64,000 nucleotides of DNA from Omphiscola glabra (GCA_964017045.1 OZ024799.1:31755596-31819595); one strand, 5' to 3'; numbered from the stretch's first letter, positions 48,301 to 60,877 are shown. Translations and numbers: made by a program. Notes: generated by a model not told the origin, from the letters alone.

Positions 48301-49395
48301 GAGCTAGCTTTTTTTTATATTTTTTTTATAAAAATATTTACTGTATTTTTGGGACTTCATTTAACATGCTACACTAAGTGGGGAAAAGTGCAAACTGCCA
48401 GTAGACAACCATAACTATCACAACTGAATCAAGTTGAAGGCTTCAAACTCTATTACTAGCACTAGCATGTAATGCTAACCCATAAAGTTTATCATAAACA
48501 TAACAGAGATTCAACAAATAGCCAAGCTCTGATATGTGTGTGAGTGTTGCTGGTCGCTGATTGTTACATTTTATATTAGTTTTCATCATTTTCCTTATTA
48601 AATTTGATAAGCCTATAATTATTTGAAAAAAAGACAACAAAAACAATTATTAGGAAATATGTAAAACAAGGTAGAGAAAAACCTGCATCTTTTTTTTTTC
48701 GAGATTTTCCCAACATTGCAATCTCCTCTCTTTCTTACTTATTTGTTTAAAAATGTTTAACCTGGTCCTGTGTAGTAATTCCAGTTCAGCATATCTTGTT
48801 CTTATATTTCATTTACACAACTTGAATGCAGTCCATTAATTATTAACTTTTATTCTTTAACCTGGTTCCGTTTCTTTGGCCGGTACGAGTGTAATACTCG
48901 ACATGGGCTGGTCAGCACCCAGCTCAGCAATATACACTTAACTGAACTCTTCATTTTTTTAGGGTGAAATTGTAAAAAAAAAAAAAAAAAAAAGGTATTT
49001 AAAAATAGAAAGATTGGGAGTGGGAGATAATTATACGTTTTTATATCTTCAATAAGAAAATTTAGTTATTTCCCCTTGAACATGTCATGGTGAACATTTC
49101 CCGACGTTTTCAATAGTTTCATTTTTCACACTGACTTTACTATACCGGTATAGGGTACTTTTACCGGAAGTCTAAATTTATCTTTTTATTACCATTAAAA
49201 TTTAATTAATTAACGATACTTATTGGCCGTCAGGGAAACTTTGTAATTAAATTAAATAAATGTTACTTCTCACACTTATTTCACGGGACACTTGAAACCA
49301 ACGGCGTGCTGCCAATCAAGTTCAAGCCCCAAGGACTACCGGCTCAGTAATTAATCGATGATTGGAAACAAGCGAAAGAAATTATGGGAAAACCT
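48301..49395. other. Gene-free DNA downstream of NOPCHAP1
   Basis: AT-rich with an A-run near 48974-48993. No exon, RNA gene or bounded transposon was recognised. Confidence 0.5.
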
Positions 49396-49550
49396 GAAAA
49401 AAAGAACACAACGAACGTATCGGCAAAAAGCCTTCATCAGCGAACAAACAACAGTAAAAACAATTATGAAATAAAAATAACACTTAGTTGAAAATCATTG
49501 TGAAATGTAGTTATTGAATTGTAGTATACGAGAGGACAACAAGAGCTAGA
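49396..49550 (-). repeat. Dispersed repeat with hammerhead-like core, copy 3
   Basis: The minus strand reads TTGTTGTCCTCTCGTATACT, then TTCGCTGATGAAGGCTTTTT, GCCGATACGTTCGTTGTGTT and a pyrimidine run ending TCAGG. It is more diverged than the copies at 21.1 and 30.7 kb but in the same order. Confidence 0.7.
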
Positions 49551-49922
49551 GAAATGTCGAGTATTGAAATTATTTCATGTCTTTTTGCCAACGGTATCAC
49601 TTTAATGAGTCATAATAATTTTTTATTAAGTTTTAAAATTATTTACCGAGAGATTAACAGCTTCAATTTTAAGTTCCTACATTATTTAATTCGTACAATT
49701 TTACAATTGACAATTGTATTGTCTTTGGAATTTTGTACATTGTTATATTATTATTTAGACACTTTTGAACAACCGATTCAGTAGAACAATCGTCATAACT
49801 CAACATACAGTCGCTTGAACCAGATCGAACAGGTTTCATCACATCGCTGCCTGAAGCGATCAATAAGCTTATGTTAATATTTATTTATATTTTTATACTT
49901 CTTATAGTTTTAGCACCGTGCC

Positions 49923-50108
49923 CAGAGGCGTAGCTAGAGTGTTTGGAGCCCGGGGACAAGATTCATTTTAAAGAGCCTCCCTTTCTGTTTTCAACTCTCA
50001 AACCCATTATTTTCATCAATAAAATGATACCAAAGCACATTTTGACGCCCCTAACTAGTCTGGCGCCGGAGTACAACTGCCCCCCTCTGCCCCCTAACTA
50101 CGCCTCTG
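49923..50108 (+). mobile_element. hAT-type MITE, CAGTGGCGTAG family, copy 3
   Basis: Starts CAGAGGCGTAGCTAGAG and ends CTAACTACGCCTCTG, 186 bp, with perfect 8-bp duplications accgtgcc at 49915-49922 and 50109-50116. It has no coding capacity. Confidence 0.87.
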
Positions 50109-50811
50109 ACCGTGCCGATATATAGAGATGAAAACGTAGATGGCGAACGAATTTGATACATATAAGACAAGCACAGAGTAGAAAATATCGTACCGTGACA
50201 TTACCGGTAATATACTGTCCAAAAACAGTTGCGTAGGAAGGGGGGGGGGGCGGCGAGAGAAGTACGCCCCATGTCGGCACTTCTTTCTTTATAAGGGGAT
50301 GGGGGTATTTTCGGCCCAGAAGACGCAAGGCATAACTTTACTATCATTTGCTACTCATTTTATGATAGATAGGAACTCGTCTGACCGAGTTAAAAAGAAG
50401 TATTAGGTCGAAAAAAACGGAGGCCGAGTAAATTAGGAGATGGTCTTCAAAGGACGGAACTTTAGAGAGCAGAGATATTTTCTTTTGATTACGTGGGATG
50501 ACTTGAAATAACAAGTTCAAAACTGGCCATGTGACAGTTGGAATAATTTACGTCTGCAATGAAACAATAAAAACGTTTGCCATGGAATGCCCTCGGCACG
50601 GAGAAGCTAGAACCACAAAGAAGCGGCCATTTAAATTTATTCAAAGGATCATTAAATCCCGGTACAAAGAATGTGATTGTATGCTTATAAGATCAAATAC
50701 TATACAGTTTATATTATTATTAGTCTAAGTTCCATAAATCTCTATGATATTTTAATTTTGTAATTTCAATGATTTCATTTTATGCCGCCATTCGTACCCA
50801 AAAGAAAAAAA

Positions 50812-50890
50812 GACATTCTTCTTCTTCTTCAATATATATGTAGGGTACACGATCAATGTATTGATCATTCTAGCTCCTATGCATGTAGAT
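50812..50890 (-). repeat. 3' tail of the same LINE family as 3670-4200
   Basis: On the plus strand, 'ttcttcttcaatatatatgt' then 'acacgatcaatgtattgatc' then 'attctagctcctatg' matches 3671-3728 in the same order. No RT-coding remnant is attached. Confidence 0.6.
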
Positions 50891-50904
50891 GGGATTTGCA
50901 ATGT

Positions 50905-51315
50905 TTCAATGGACAACGATGAGTCGATTGTTTTGTCACGTGATAAGCGTAAGTACGAGTGAGACTTCCGGTAGGCTGTCTGCAACACACTAGTCGCTCA
51001 CAAATTTTTCTTCAAACAACTTTCTTCCTTTAATCATAACTGAATTATAATTATTGTCACATTCAATGAATGTCATTTAAAAGAAACGCGTGTATTCAAG
51101 AATATTTTGAAAAGTAAAATTTTTAATTAACACTGGGGAAGCGCTGATGGAGACAAACATGGTGCTTTAAAATTAATGATAATGGCAATGGCTGATCAGC
51201 TGTTATCTGTTGTTATGTGTTGTTATGTGTAGCAGAAAGCCTACCAATGGCTGGTACGTATCAAGTGACAAAACAAGGAAGTGACTCATCGTAGTCCATT
51301 GGTTTGATCACCGAG
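50905..51315 (+). mobile_element. MITE with about 90-bp imperfect inverted ends
   Basis: The left arm (about 50908-50992) contains caatggacaacgatgagtcg, ttttgtcacgtgata and cggtaggctgtctgcaacac. The right arm (about 51224-51314) holds the reverse complement of each block in mirrored order. The TSD and superfamily are not resolved. Confidence 0.6.
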
Positions 51316-52618
51316 ATTACGACTTCGAACAGTATCATCTGTTTGCACTACAATTGTATGTAGTTAGGTTGGATTAAGGCGTTTGATGAACTCTGTAGCC
51401 TACATTCAACACAGGGAATAGGGACACATATGTGCCTATACACTGTCCATAGATAGTGATTGTAATACGCCCGGGCCGGTGCCCCGTGGGCTGAAAGGTT
51501 TCAACATAGAGTATGATGACGATAAGAAGGGAGAGAAAGAAAATCCGTGGAAGACCAAATGCCCCTTCAAATGCTAGCATTTATACTAGCAATCAATTTT
51601 TTTTTGTAATGAAAAAAGACAGAATTGAAAACACGCTTCTTTAGTCATTCGCCGTGATCCTAATATAACCCGGTGCCCCAACTCACCTTGACGCACCAGG
51701 GAAGCCGTATATATTATATCAAGTGCATTTATTTTGTGCCGGTACGTCGCATCAGCACCTTTCTTAAAAATACCTTCACTAATGAAGTATCGGTACCGTA
51801 ATCAACAAGTTTAAACACATTAATAAATCGTCTAATAAATGTATAATAGTTTAAGAAAATATTATAAATATTATAAAACTTACATTATTATTTAGAAGAA
51901 ACAATTGGGGAAAAAAATTATAGCATCCCTCAGTTGCTCTTAGATTATGATTAAGTGTAGATTGATCCAAAACAATACAAAATTAAAAAGCAAGGGGAAG
52001 CCGTATTTCAAGGTTCGTTATTTCCAGGTTTCACCAAGCCAAAAAACATTATATTTTTTATGTGTAGTGGATTGGGGAAAAGGGGGGGGGGGGGCAAACT
52101 TAAAATCCGCCCAGGGCAGCACAATGTCTCGACACACTGTTGTCCACGCGAGGGTATTTCAAAATTTCTTCTCAATGTTTCAATATTGTTCTGTTTTATT
52201 GTAAAGATAGCGTCTTACTGATGTCTGCGTATGTTTCTTTAACAGTCACGTATGAGGACTTCATGCCAGATAACCAGCTGTTGTTTGAATTTTAATGACA
52301 GAGATATAGATGGGCCTCCGTATCGCCTTTGCCTGATAAAAATACTTATAAATAAATATATATATATATATATATTATATATATGCTGTTTATTCAATAA
52401 AATGTAAAAAGCAAAAACTCTTTGTAGTTTGACCAAAGTTCTCCTCGGTATTGTTGTCTTAATTCAACCCCTGAACCTAGCCTTTCGCCTGTCAGTATTT
52501 ATCAACAGTAGCCTACTACAACTACCACGACTCGTCTGCGGCTCTCAAACACCTAATCTTAATACCTACAAAGTAGTTACAAGAATATACGATTTTTGAA
52601 ATTCAGTTTTTGTACATT
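51316..52618. other. Gene-free DNA
   Basis: Contains a G-run near 52083-52094 followed by 'aatccgcccagggcagcac', and a (TA)n tract near 52355-52382. No exon or RNA gene could be supported. Confidence 0.5.
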
Positions 52619-52779
52619 CAGTGGCGTAGCTAGCGTTGTTGCCGCCCTGAGTGGCCACACTTTTTCTCGCATCGTTCCTTTCCACGAAACAAAAATTTTA
52701 AGTTAGCCGAAAATGCCACTCCACAATACAGTGGAAAAAAAAATTATCGCCCCCTCCGCACCACCTTCCTATGCCAAAC
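52619..52779 (+). mobile_element. hAT-type MITE, CAGTGGCGTAG family, copy 4 (eroded right end)
   Basis: Starts CAGTGGCGTAGCTAGCG; the right end is eroded (cttcctatgccaaac). The flanks tgtacatt/ggtacatt match at 7 of 8. Confidence 0.6.
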
Positions 52780-53127
52780 GGTACATTTATCATAGTTTGA
52801 GAAACCCTGATTTTTTTATTGATTAAAAAGTGTACCCTGATGATAAAATATACTTTAGGCCACTCATCATTTGATAGAGTGACCTTTAAATGTGGTTTTC
52901 AGAATGGGTCGATGTCGCATCAGCCAATCAGAAGACAGCTTTGCACATTCAAAATGTCGTCATCGAGACAAACATCACACACGTGTCAATGGTGAAGATA
53001 ACAACAGAGTAGCGATACCATTGAACATAGATAATGTCTAGATATACGTTACAGTTTGTCAATAAAAAAAAAACTTCATTAACTATTTATTTTAAGGGCT
53101 GCTAAAAATTCTTAAGAAAGCGCTTTC

Positions 53128-53735
53128 CCATCTGAGATCTTGTGACCCTGGCTATAACGCTACCCAACCTAAGATCTGATGACCATAGGTATAATGCTAC
53201 CCAACCTAAGATCTTGTGACCGTGGGTATAACGCTACCCAACCTAAGATCTGATGACCATGGGTATAATGCTACCCAACCTAAGATCTGGTGACCGTGTG
53301 TATAATGCTATCTAACCAAAGATCTGGTGACCGTGGGTATTATGCTACCCAACCTAAGATCTGGCGGTCGTGGGTATAATGCTACCAACCTAAGATCTTG
53401 TGACCGTGGGTTTAATGCTACCCAACCTAAGGTCTGGTGACCGTGGGTATAATGCTACCCAACATAAGATCTGGTGACCGAGGGTATAATGCTACCCAAC
53501 CTAAGATCTGATGACCGTGGGTATAATGCTACCCAACCTAAGATCTGATGACCGTGGGTATAATGCTACCCAACCTAAGATCTGGTGACCATGGGTATAA
53601 TGCTACCTAACCAAAGATCTGGTGACCGTGGGTATAATGCTACCCGACCTAAGATCTGGCGGCCGTGGGTATAATGCTACCCGACCTAAGATCTGGCGGC
53701 CGTGGGTATAATGCTACCCAACCTAAGATCAGTGA
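53128..53735 (+). repeat. Minisatellite, 37-bp unit, about 16 copies
   Basis: Unit gatctggtgaccgtgggtat followed by aatgctacccaacctaa, with several point variants. It is flanked on the right by a T-run. Confidence 0.93.
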
Positions 53736-53989
53736 GTGTTTTTTTTTTTTTAAATATGATTTAACTCCGGCCCTTGAGCCTTCCACTCCAGCTCCAGCGT
53801 GTGACCTTGAAAATACCACAGTGGTTCTCGCCTTTTGTTGTTAAACGAGACTTAAACACGATCTCACTGTTTCATCCTAACTTTAGTTAATAGCCTAAGT
53901 CACAAGTTACCTTTAGAAATGTTTTTTAAAAAAGATACATAGAAAATTTGTTCATTAAAATATATAATATAAATCCTATCAACCCATGT

Positions 53990-54195
53990 TTGTTTATTTC
54001 ATGTTCATTACATAGCCCCACTTGTATTTCATGTCCATTAAATAGCCCCACTTGTATTTCATGTCCATTACATAGCCCCACTTGTATTTCATGTCCATTA
54101 CATAGCCCCACTTGTATTTCATGTCCATTAAATAGCCCCACTTGTATTTCATGTCCATTAAATAGCCCCACTTGTATTTCATGTCCATTACATAG
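53990..54195 (+). repeat. Minisatellite, 30-bp unit, about 7 copies
   Basis: Unit catgtccattacatagcccc followed by acttgtattt. The variable acat/aaat site distinguishes copies. The long open frames over it are artefacts. Confidence 0.94.
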
Positions 54196-54220
54196 CCAGT
54201 TGCTGAAGTTAGGATGAGGC

Positions 54221-54408
54221 CAGTGGCTTAGTGAGGGGGGGCAATGGGGGCATCATGCCCCGGGCGCTACTCACAAAGGGGCGCCAAATGGTATATTTTA
54301 CTATAATATTGTATGGTTTTCGAATAGGGGGGGGGGCGCTAAAAAAGGTATTGGGGGCGCTAAAAAGGTATTGTGCCCCGGGCGCGAGTTAAGCTCGCTA
54401 CGCCACTG
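54221..54408 (-). mobile_element. hAT-type MITE, CAGTGGCGTAG family, copy 5
   Basis: Reverse complement of 2794-2977 over its full length. It is flanked by perfect 8-bp duplications gatgaggc at 54213-54220 and 54409-54416. It contains poly-G tracts and repeated 'ggcgctaaaaaggtatt'. Confidence 0.9.
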
Positions 54409-54882
54409 GATGAGGCTTAATGTTAAGTTTGAGAAGGATGTGCTGTTTGGAAGACTGGGACAAAGAAGGGCGTATCAGGTTTAGAAAGCATGAAATTATG
54501 TGGATGTTTGGCAGACTGAGACGAACATGGGCGCATCATTATGTGGCCGATAAGCAAGGAAAAGGGTGTCAATAACTTACACACTGATTCGCTTCTTAAA
54601 AAGATGGCATGTGTGACCTTCTATGGCAGTGACGCACGGGCGCTGGCCCACACCATAACTGTTTTAACTACAGGTCACAGCTTCAACAAATAATAATAAT
54701 AAAGTCAACACCATGACTTAGACATCAAGGGTAGGGGAGGTTGAGGAAACATCCCGTAAATAAATCATATATTTTTTATTTATTTATTTAAAAAGAATTT
54801 TTTTAAACAATTTGTTAAATTAACAATGTTATTTCAATTTTATTTTTTTTTAAATCCTATTTTTCAAACAAAAAAGACGTAT

Positions 54883-55172
54883 CCGGAGATTTGATCGAAA
54901 GAAACTTCGTCGACGGAAAATTGATCGACGGAAATTTGATCGAACGGAAATTTGGTCGAATCTTTTTTTTTAGATTACACGTTAAAATTTTGCGTCAACT
55001 TTCTTTTTGAACGCATTATTTTGTTTTACTGTATAGTATAGTGCGTTCAAAAAGAAATTTGCCGAAAATTTTAACGTGTGAACTGAAAAAAAGATTCGAC
55101 CAAATTTCCGTTCGATCAAGTTTCCGTCGATCAATTTTCTGTCGACGAAAATTCTTTCGATCAAATTTCCGG
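54883..55172 (+). mobile_element. Near-palindromic MITE (long inverted ends)
   Basis: The left half (ccggagatttgatcgaaag, cgtcgacggaaaattgatcg, aacggaaatttggtcgaatc) is mirrored by the right half (gattcgaccaaatttccgtt, cgatcaattttctgtcgacg, tttcgatcaaatttccgg). A second mirrored block, acgttaaaattttgc/gaaaattttaacgt, flanks a centre near 55025. The whole could fold into a hairpin of about 290 nt. No TSD was confirmed. Confidence 0.75.
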
Positions 55173-56308
55173 TAACCCAAAAAAGAATATACTAAAGGAG
55201 CGCACATTTTCCACAGTTTTCTTCAGTTTCTTTTAACCAATCAAAGCCACAGCCGTTAAAAGCATAGAGATTGTGTGTGGGGAAATAACGATCGCAGAGC
55301 CGGGTTTTGATGTGGTGTGGTTATCTGAATACAGTTGTTGATGCAGTTGCTGATCATTCATGTACCGGAATCGGTTTTTCTCACGATGTACAAAGGTGCT
55401 CGTTAGCGCGTGTGCATGGAGTAGCGGATTCAGGACAGGGTAAGATCTTCATGTCCAGCCGTTTGTGCTGCTGTCATCTTATACAGTACGGACGGGGAAG
55501 GTGCGGCTTCCTCCAATGAGCACAGTCCCAATTTGTGTGCTATGTCTTTTATTTATTTTTTTCCCATTCTCTCATCAGTCTAGTAAATTTTTAACAAAAA
55601 TACATAGGAGGGTATCCACCCCTACCCTGGAAGTTCCGCCCCTGACATCGTGACTCCCTCTGGTTATCGTTTCCCCCCCCCCCCTTTCCGTTCTAATATT
55701 AATGAACGTTTCTAAGAGTCGTTAATTAATGTTAATTGAGCATTATCACTACGCTTATCACGGTGCACGCGACCGGTTCAAAGGTCAAGCAGACGCCCCG
55801 TTTCTCTCCCTTGAATGCCAGCCAAAGACGATACGGTTGCCCTTGCGTCTGATGATTAGGAGAGTCTATTTTTGGACAGGGGCATGCACGTCATCCCTAC
55901 CTCATTCACTGGAAACAACGGCCCCCTCTATGTAGGCCATGTAAATAGCGAATGTAAACGTAGAAACGCGCTGCTATCGCTGTTTCTGAGCGTTGAACCC
56001 GTGCCACTCCTGCTGACCCACAATGTGGGGTCAAAGCTGACCGAGACAGACCGCCTATGGCCTATAAATATATACTAAAATGATTTGAAAGTCGGATGTT
56101 GAAAACACCAACAAAATTGAGGACAAAGTACTAAGTAGGGTTCGGGTGTAAGACTCGTACTGTGCGTGGTGTAAAAAAAAAAAACCCCTCTTATATTGTT
56201 GCGGTACCGTAGCTTCAAATTAAATAAGACAATCTGCAACAAAGTAAATTAATAGAAATAATAGATTCCGATGGCTAAAACTGTGCTATTGATTAGCAGG
56301 CAATCACT
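55173..56308. other. Gene-free DNA
   Basis: Several open frames of 60-70 codons occur, but none shows a known domain or splice support. A poly-C tract lies near 55672-55684. Confidence 0.45.
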
Positions 56309-56667
56309 TTACTATAGGGTTTGTCATTTCTGAGACTGGAGATCGTCGTAACGATTCTTTTTTTAGAACGTCGGACAGATACTTCTTAACTCGTGGCAGC
56401 TAAAGTGTGTCTCAGCAAATCGTTTGGACGATCCTTGTATTTAAAGTCACTGTTACATGTGCCGTACACGCAATGAAGTCACATTTCACAAAATAGCAGT
56501 AGAAAATAAATATTCGTAAAAGTATTGTAAACAAGTTTGATAAGTTACATGCCTCTTCGCTAGCGTAGTAGTACTGAACAGTGTTGACATTTTGTCCGAC
56601 CCGAGTATCCGGGTGATTACAGCAGGTCTATTAATAGATTTCCGCCATTAAATGACAAGCCCTATTG
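56309..56667 (+). repeat. Dispersed uncharacterised repeat, copy B
   Basis: Same orientation and order as 2316-2668, with many point differences and small indels. It is followed by a degenerate 42-bp tandem repeat (about 56680-56780, 'ctgttcttttgtgtcattgta'). Confidence 0.7.
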
Positions 56668-56861
56668 GGTTTGTATTGACAATCACTGTTCTGTTGTGTC
56701 ACTGTATTGCTAATCCCTGTTCTTTTGTGTCATTGTAATGCTAATCACTGTTCTGTTGTGCCATTGTATTGCAAGTCAATGTTCTTTTGTGACTTCCTGG
56801 ATCTGACTAAAAGGAAAAGATATACACACTTTAGATAAAAAATAGAAAATAATTGGTACAA

Positions 56862-57250
56862 ACATGAACATGGCGGGCAGAAACAATAACATGGCTGGCA
56901 TAAACAATAACATGGCTGGCGGAAACAATAACATGGCTTGCACAAACAATAACATGGCTGGCGGAAACAATAACATGGCTGGCACAAACAATAACATGGC
57001 TGGCACAAACAATAACATGGCTGGCACAAACAATAACATGGCTGGCACAAACAATAACATGGTTGGCACAAACAATAACATGGCTGGCGGAAACAATAAC
57101 ATGGTTGGCACAAACAATAACATGGTTGGCACAAACAATAACATGGCTGGCACAAACAATAACATGGCTGGCACAACAATAACATGGTTGGCACAAACAA
57201 TAACATGGCTGGCACAAACAATAACATGACTGGTGCAAACAATAACGCGG
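56862..57250 (+). repeat. Minisatellite, 21-bp unit, about 18 copies
   Basis: Unit aacaataacatggctggcac plus a. One copy has lost a base, which shifts the plus-strand frame. All three minus frames and one plus frame are open over most of it, giving Asn-, Cys- or Pro-rich artefact frames. Confidence 0.95.
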
Positions 57251-59549
57251 GTGCAATGAAATAATAACATCGATTTAACAAACAAAAGACAGGCTTATCC
57301 CATAACATTTCTTTCAAAACACATACTTTTTTATTCAACGGCAATTTCCCGTTCATCTCTCCGCAAATCTTCTTGGTTTTATATCCCCAGATAAAATCAT
57401 ATTTCTCTTTTTAATCAAAATCCATTAATTCGAAATCCTTGAAGATATCTGTATAATCAATAAAGGATTCCATTTTGTTCAGCCTTATTTTAATTACATT
57501 TTTTTTTGTTGTTTACTTGTCGGGATAGTTTGTGGTACGTTTTGTGGGGCTCGTGCTGTTGCGGGAGAAGTGTCTGTTATGCGGGGTCCCTGCATTCGCT
57601 GAAGAAATGTCTGTTTCTTCAGGATGAGGATGGTCACAAATCACAATGGAAAAGAGGTTGTTCTGTAAACAGTAGTGAGGTTCGGCATACACTATACAAT
57701 AGAGACACTTCATAGAGGTGAGTTTCTGGATTAGCAGAGACACTTCACAGAAGGGGCTTTCTGCATTGAATAGAGGTACTTTATAAAGGGGAGTTTCTTG
57801 ATTTGAAAGAGACACTTCTTTGAGGGACGTTTATGCACAGAGGATAGATGTAACCAAAGATCACTTTGTGATTAAAAAAAAATCTTCAAAAACTTAACGT
57901 GCCCCCAAACCCTCCCCCCCCCCAAAACATACCCCTGGGGTGGTGCATTTAACACTTGTGTGAAACAAAGCCAGCCTGGGTCACACTAAACTCAAACATC
58001 ACCAGAGTTTTTCTCGCACGTGCAGAGCTTGACATTCGGTTAAGCCAGGTATAAGTGGGGGGTGGAGTCCAAGAGTGGAGAGGTAAAGGGGGTGGGGTGT
58101 CCATTTACGTCAACAACAGAAGCAAAAACCCCGAAACTTTGGTCTCGACCTTTACGTCTTGTATACAGAGTGCACGGTGCAGGTTAAATATTTACGCACC
58201 AAAACTATTTCCCAGTCTCAGATGTTTTTCAAGCGGGTGATGGCTCTATCTGCTGAGAGATGACCATAAAAAAGTTATCTTTGAACTCATTGCATATATG
58301 GGAACAGTTGCTCTCAATTTACTATAATATGAATTTCTGGGGCAAATTGATGAGCAGACATATTTGAAATCAGTATTGAAATTCAAATATAAATTTCCTT
58401 TATTTTTATAACGCTGTTTCATTAAACCCAAGAGAATTGAAACCAGTTTTGTTTTAATGCTCACAGCCAGGATCCATCTTCTTGCGTCATGAACTTTTAG
58501 ATGCTAGAGTTCAACAACGGTTCGAGAGTAGATAAATGTGAAGTGATGGACCCTGTAGCTCAAAGTGACAAGGTGGGATTTCATTACTGAGGTGGTTAAT
58601 TACAGAAATTTCCTTAAACTTTGTTTAAAAACGGTTTCATGAAATTTCAGGATAAAGCATCTCGCATGAATTCTAAAATACGACAAGAGTATTATTTTTG
58701 TTTAGCAATTAGAGTGAATTTCCTGATTTGTTTGGTCGTACCACGCGAGTCAAAAACCGCTACCTTAGGGCCACTCACACTGAGTGATCCCATGAGGTAG
58801 AGTCGCGTCAGTCCACCTCCTAAGTTCCCAGGGGTTCAACGCCGTTGTGTCAAGAGATAGGATGACCTTACTGTACTTAATTTATTTATTATTCTGTTTA
58901 GTTTTTCTTTCTTTTTTTTTTAATATATTCACGTGCGATAATTTATTATTTGGTTTATGAAATTCAGATTTAAAAAAAAAAAAAAAAAAAAAAAACAAAT
59001 TCAGAACCACAGGTTAGATGAGCAGTTGAATAGACAAGGACACCAACAATTGAATTGAACAGTTTATCAACGACTTTTGTCACATCTCTGGTTTGTTTGC
59101 CTGAGCAATCTTTAGACCAGTACTGTAAAAACATTTTAACACACAAAAAGTAATAATAAAAACCAATTCAAACGATTCTTTTTCTTTCAAATGGTAACCA
59201 CGGATTCAAATTGACCAAAGCTTTTGCTTGTTTCTTTTTTTTTCAATAATTTACTTCTTTCAGATTTACGACATCTGTCTTGTATATAGGCATAGTTGTG
59301 TGCTTTTGGTGATAATATTTTCCCACCAATTTCGTTTTTCCCTAGCTGAGGTCAGATTTTACCCCAGGCGGCCGTGTGTGTTATGTTTTTCTGCATTTAG
59401 TATTATTATTATTTCAATTATTTTTGTGTTAATTGTCTTGCGCAGATATTGCGAACACACAAAAATAATGATCTCTCGTGCACAACAGAACGATAGGCAA
59501 GGAACATGTTATTGAAGCCCATGGGGCTCTATCAATTAAGAGTGGGCGC
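57251..59549. other. Gene-free DNA
   Basis: Holds a degenerate tandem repeat of about 33-40 bp (57700-57830, 'agagacacttcatagagg'-like) and an A-run near 58973-58995. No exon or RNA gene could be supported. Confidence 0.45.
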
Positions 59550-59744
59550 CAATGTTCCCTTTAAGCTGCGCGGCTGCGCGGCCGCGCAGCTACCTCACAG
59601 ATGCCGCGCAGCAGTTTTGAGCATCCGCGCAGAAATTTTTTATAAAAATACATTCGAACAGATACGCTGCACTCTGCAAAGTAAAACTTTGCACACAACT
59701 TTATGATTTTGCACACGAACCAGCAAACCTTAGAAGGGACATTG
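59550..59744 (+). mobile_element. hAT-type MITE with a CpG-rich palindrome, 195 bp
   Basis: Starts CAATGTTCCCTTTAAGC and ends CTTAGAAGGGACATTG. It is flanked by perfect 8-bp duplications gtgggcgc at 59542-59549 and 59745-59752. Just inside the left end, gctgcgcggctgcgcggccg continues cgcagc, a near-perfect palindrome. Perfect 8-bp TSDs point to hAT and a fairly recent insertion. Confidence 0.85.
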
Positions 59745-60125
59745 GTGGGCGCTTTCATTTAAGTAGCAGATGTACGATATTAAAACACTATATGCCTGCT
59801 AATTTTGAGGACGCTACTGTCAAGTATGGGAGTTCAATAGTTATTGTTGTGTTTGAATGCATGCTTATTACGCGCGGTGTGTGAAAGAGTTTTTATTAGC
59901 TATTGAACGCGCTTGTCTGAATGACGTAATTTTATGTGTATTGTGACGTAAGTAGTAGTCGTGCGGGAGTTATGTTTTAGAGCCTTAGGGAAGAGAGATG
60001 TGTGCCTTGTGTTTCCTGATAATTAAAGTTATATTTACTAAAAGGACTTGAGTTATTCACTAATGATTGAGATAGTGGGAGAACTTGATGAATGATCCAA
60101 TCCAGGAGTTTAGGAGTTGACAGCT

Positions 60126-60875
60126 TGTCACAAATGGCTGGGAGGGGTACAGGACAAGGCTCCATTGTTCAGGTAATTTATAGGATGGGCGGAAACTGCT
60201 GTTAGTTTGGGGAGAGTATCGTTAAAGGGTCGAGGGTAAGGTTAATAGAGTCTCGCATCTTTGAGATAGAGGGATGACTTCGCATGTTAATTTTGGGGTT
60301 AACGGCGGGAAATCCAAATTAATCGGAAATTAGGGGGCGGGGCTGTGTTGTTAGATAACATTCCTAGGCCACCTATGGAGGTAGAGAATGGGCATATAAG
60401 AGAGAACACTTCCTGACATATGGAGAGTGGAGTTTAGTGAGAGTTGAAGTTGGTAGTAGTTCGTTGTGTTGGAAGTAGAGAGAAAAGAGCTAAGATAGCA
60501 GTTGTTAGGGAATAGTTGCAAGAGAGACCAGGAGACGACAATTGACTTGTGAAACATAGGAATAGTTGAGACGAAACTGGGAACAGTCATAGATTTGATA
60601 GAGACTCATATCGTAAGTCGTTAGCTGACAGTGAAGACTACAGAAGAGCTTATGCTATTTTAGTAATAAATACATTCTCGTTTATCATCTGGACACCTGG
60701 AGTTGGAGTTGTTCAGTTTACGTTTGTCTACGTTGTGCTCTTGTCTGTCCCAACGCCTAGATACCCACAATATAAATCACAGAGAGGAGCGGTCCTGCAC
60801 TGATTACTACTTCATCAATACAGTTTGTGATAAGTCGGGACCGGAGCCCTCCTCCGTAACAACCGTTCTGTGACA
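60126..60875 (+). repeat. 5' LTR
   Basis: Starts TGTCACAAATGGCTGGG and ends TTCTGTGACA. It contains a TATA-like CATATAAG at 60393-60400 and a poly(A) signal AATAAA at 60665-60670, which would place U3, R and U5 in the usual order. Confidence 0.88.
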
Positions 60876-60877
60876 TC

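Noticed and set aside
49396..49550. Functional hammerhead ribozyme
   Set aside because: The catalytic GAAA reads GATA here and GACA in the other copies, and no stem I pairing was found; kept only as a related repeat.
56745..57356. Open frame of 203 codons rich in Cys, Tyr and Pro
   Set aside because: Entirely due to the 21-bp minisatellite; the other two minus-strand frames and one plus-strand frame are open over the same bases.
60351..60590. 79-codon minus-strand frame in the LTR, repeated at 63732-63971
   Set aside because: It is duplicated only because the LTR is duplicated; it is on the antisense strand and has no family resemblance.
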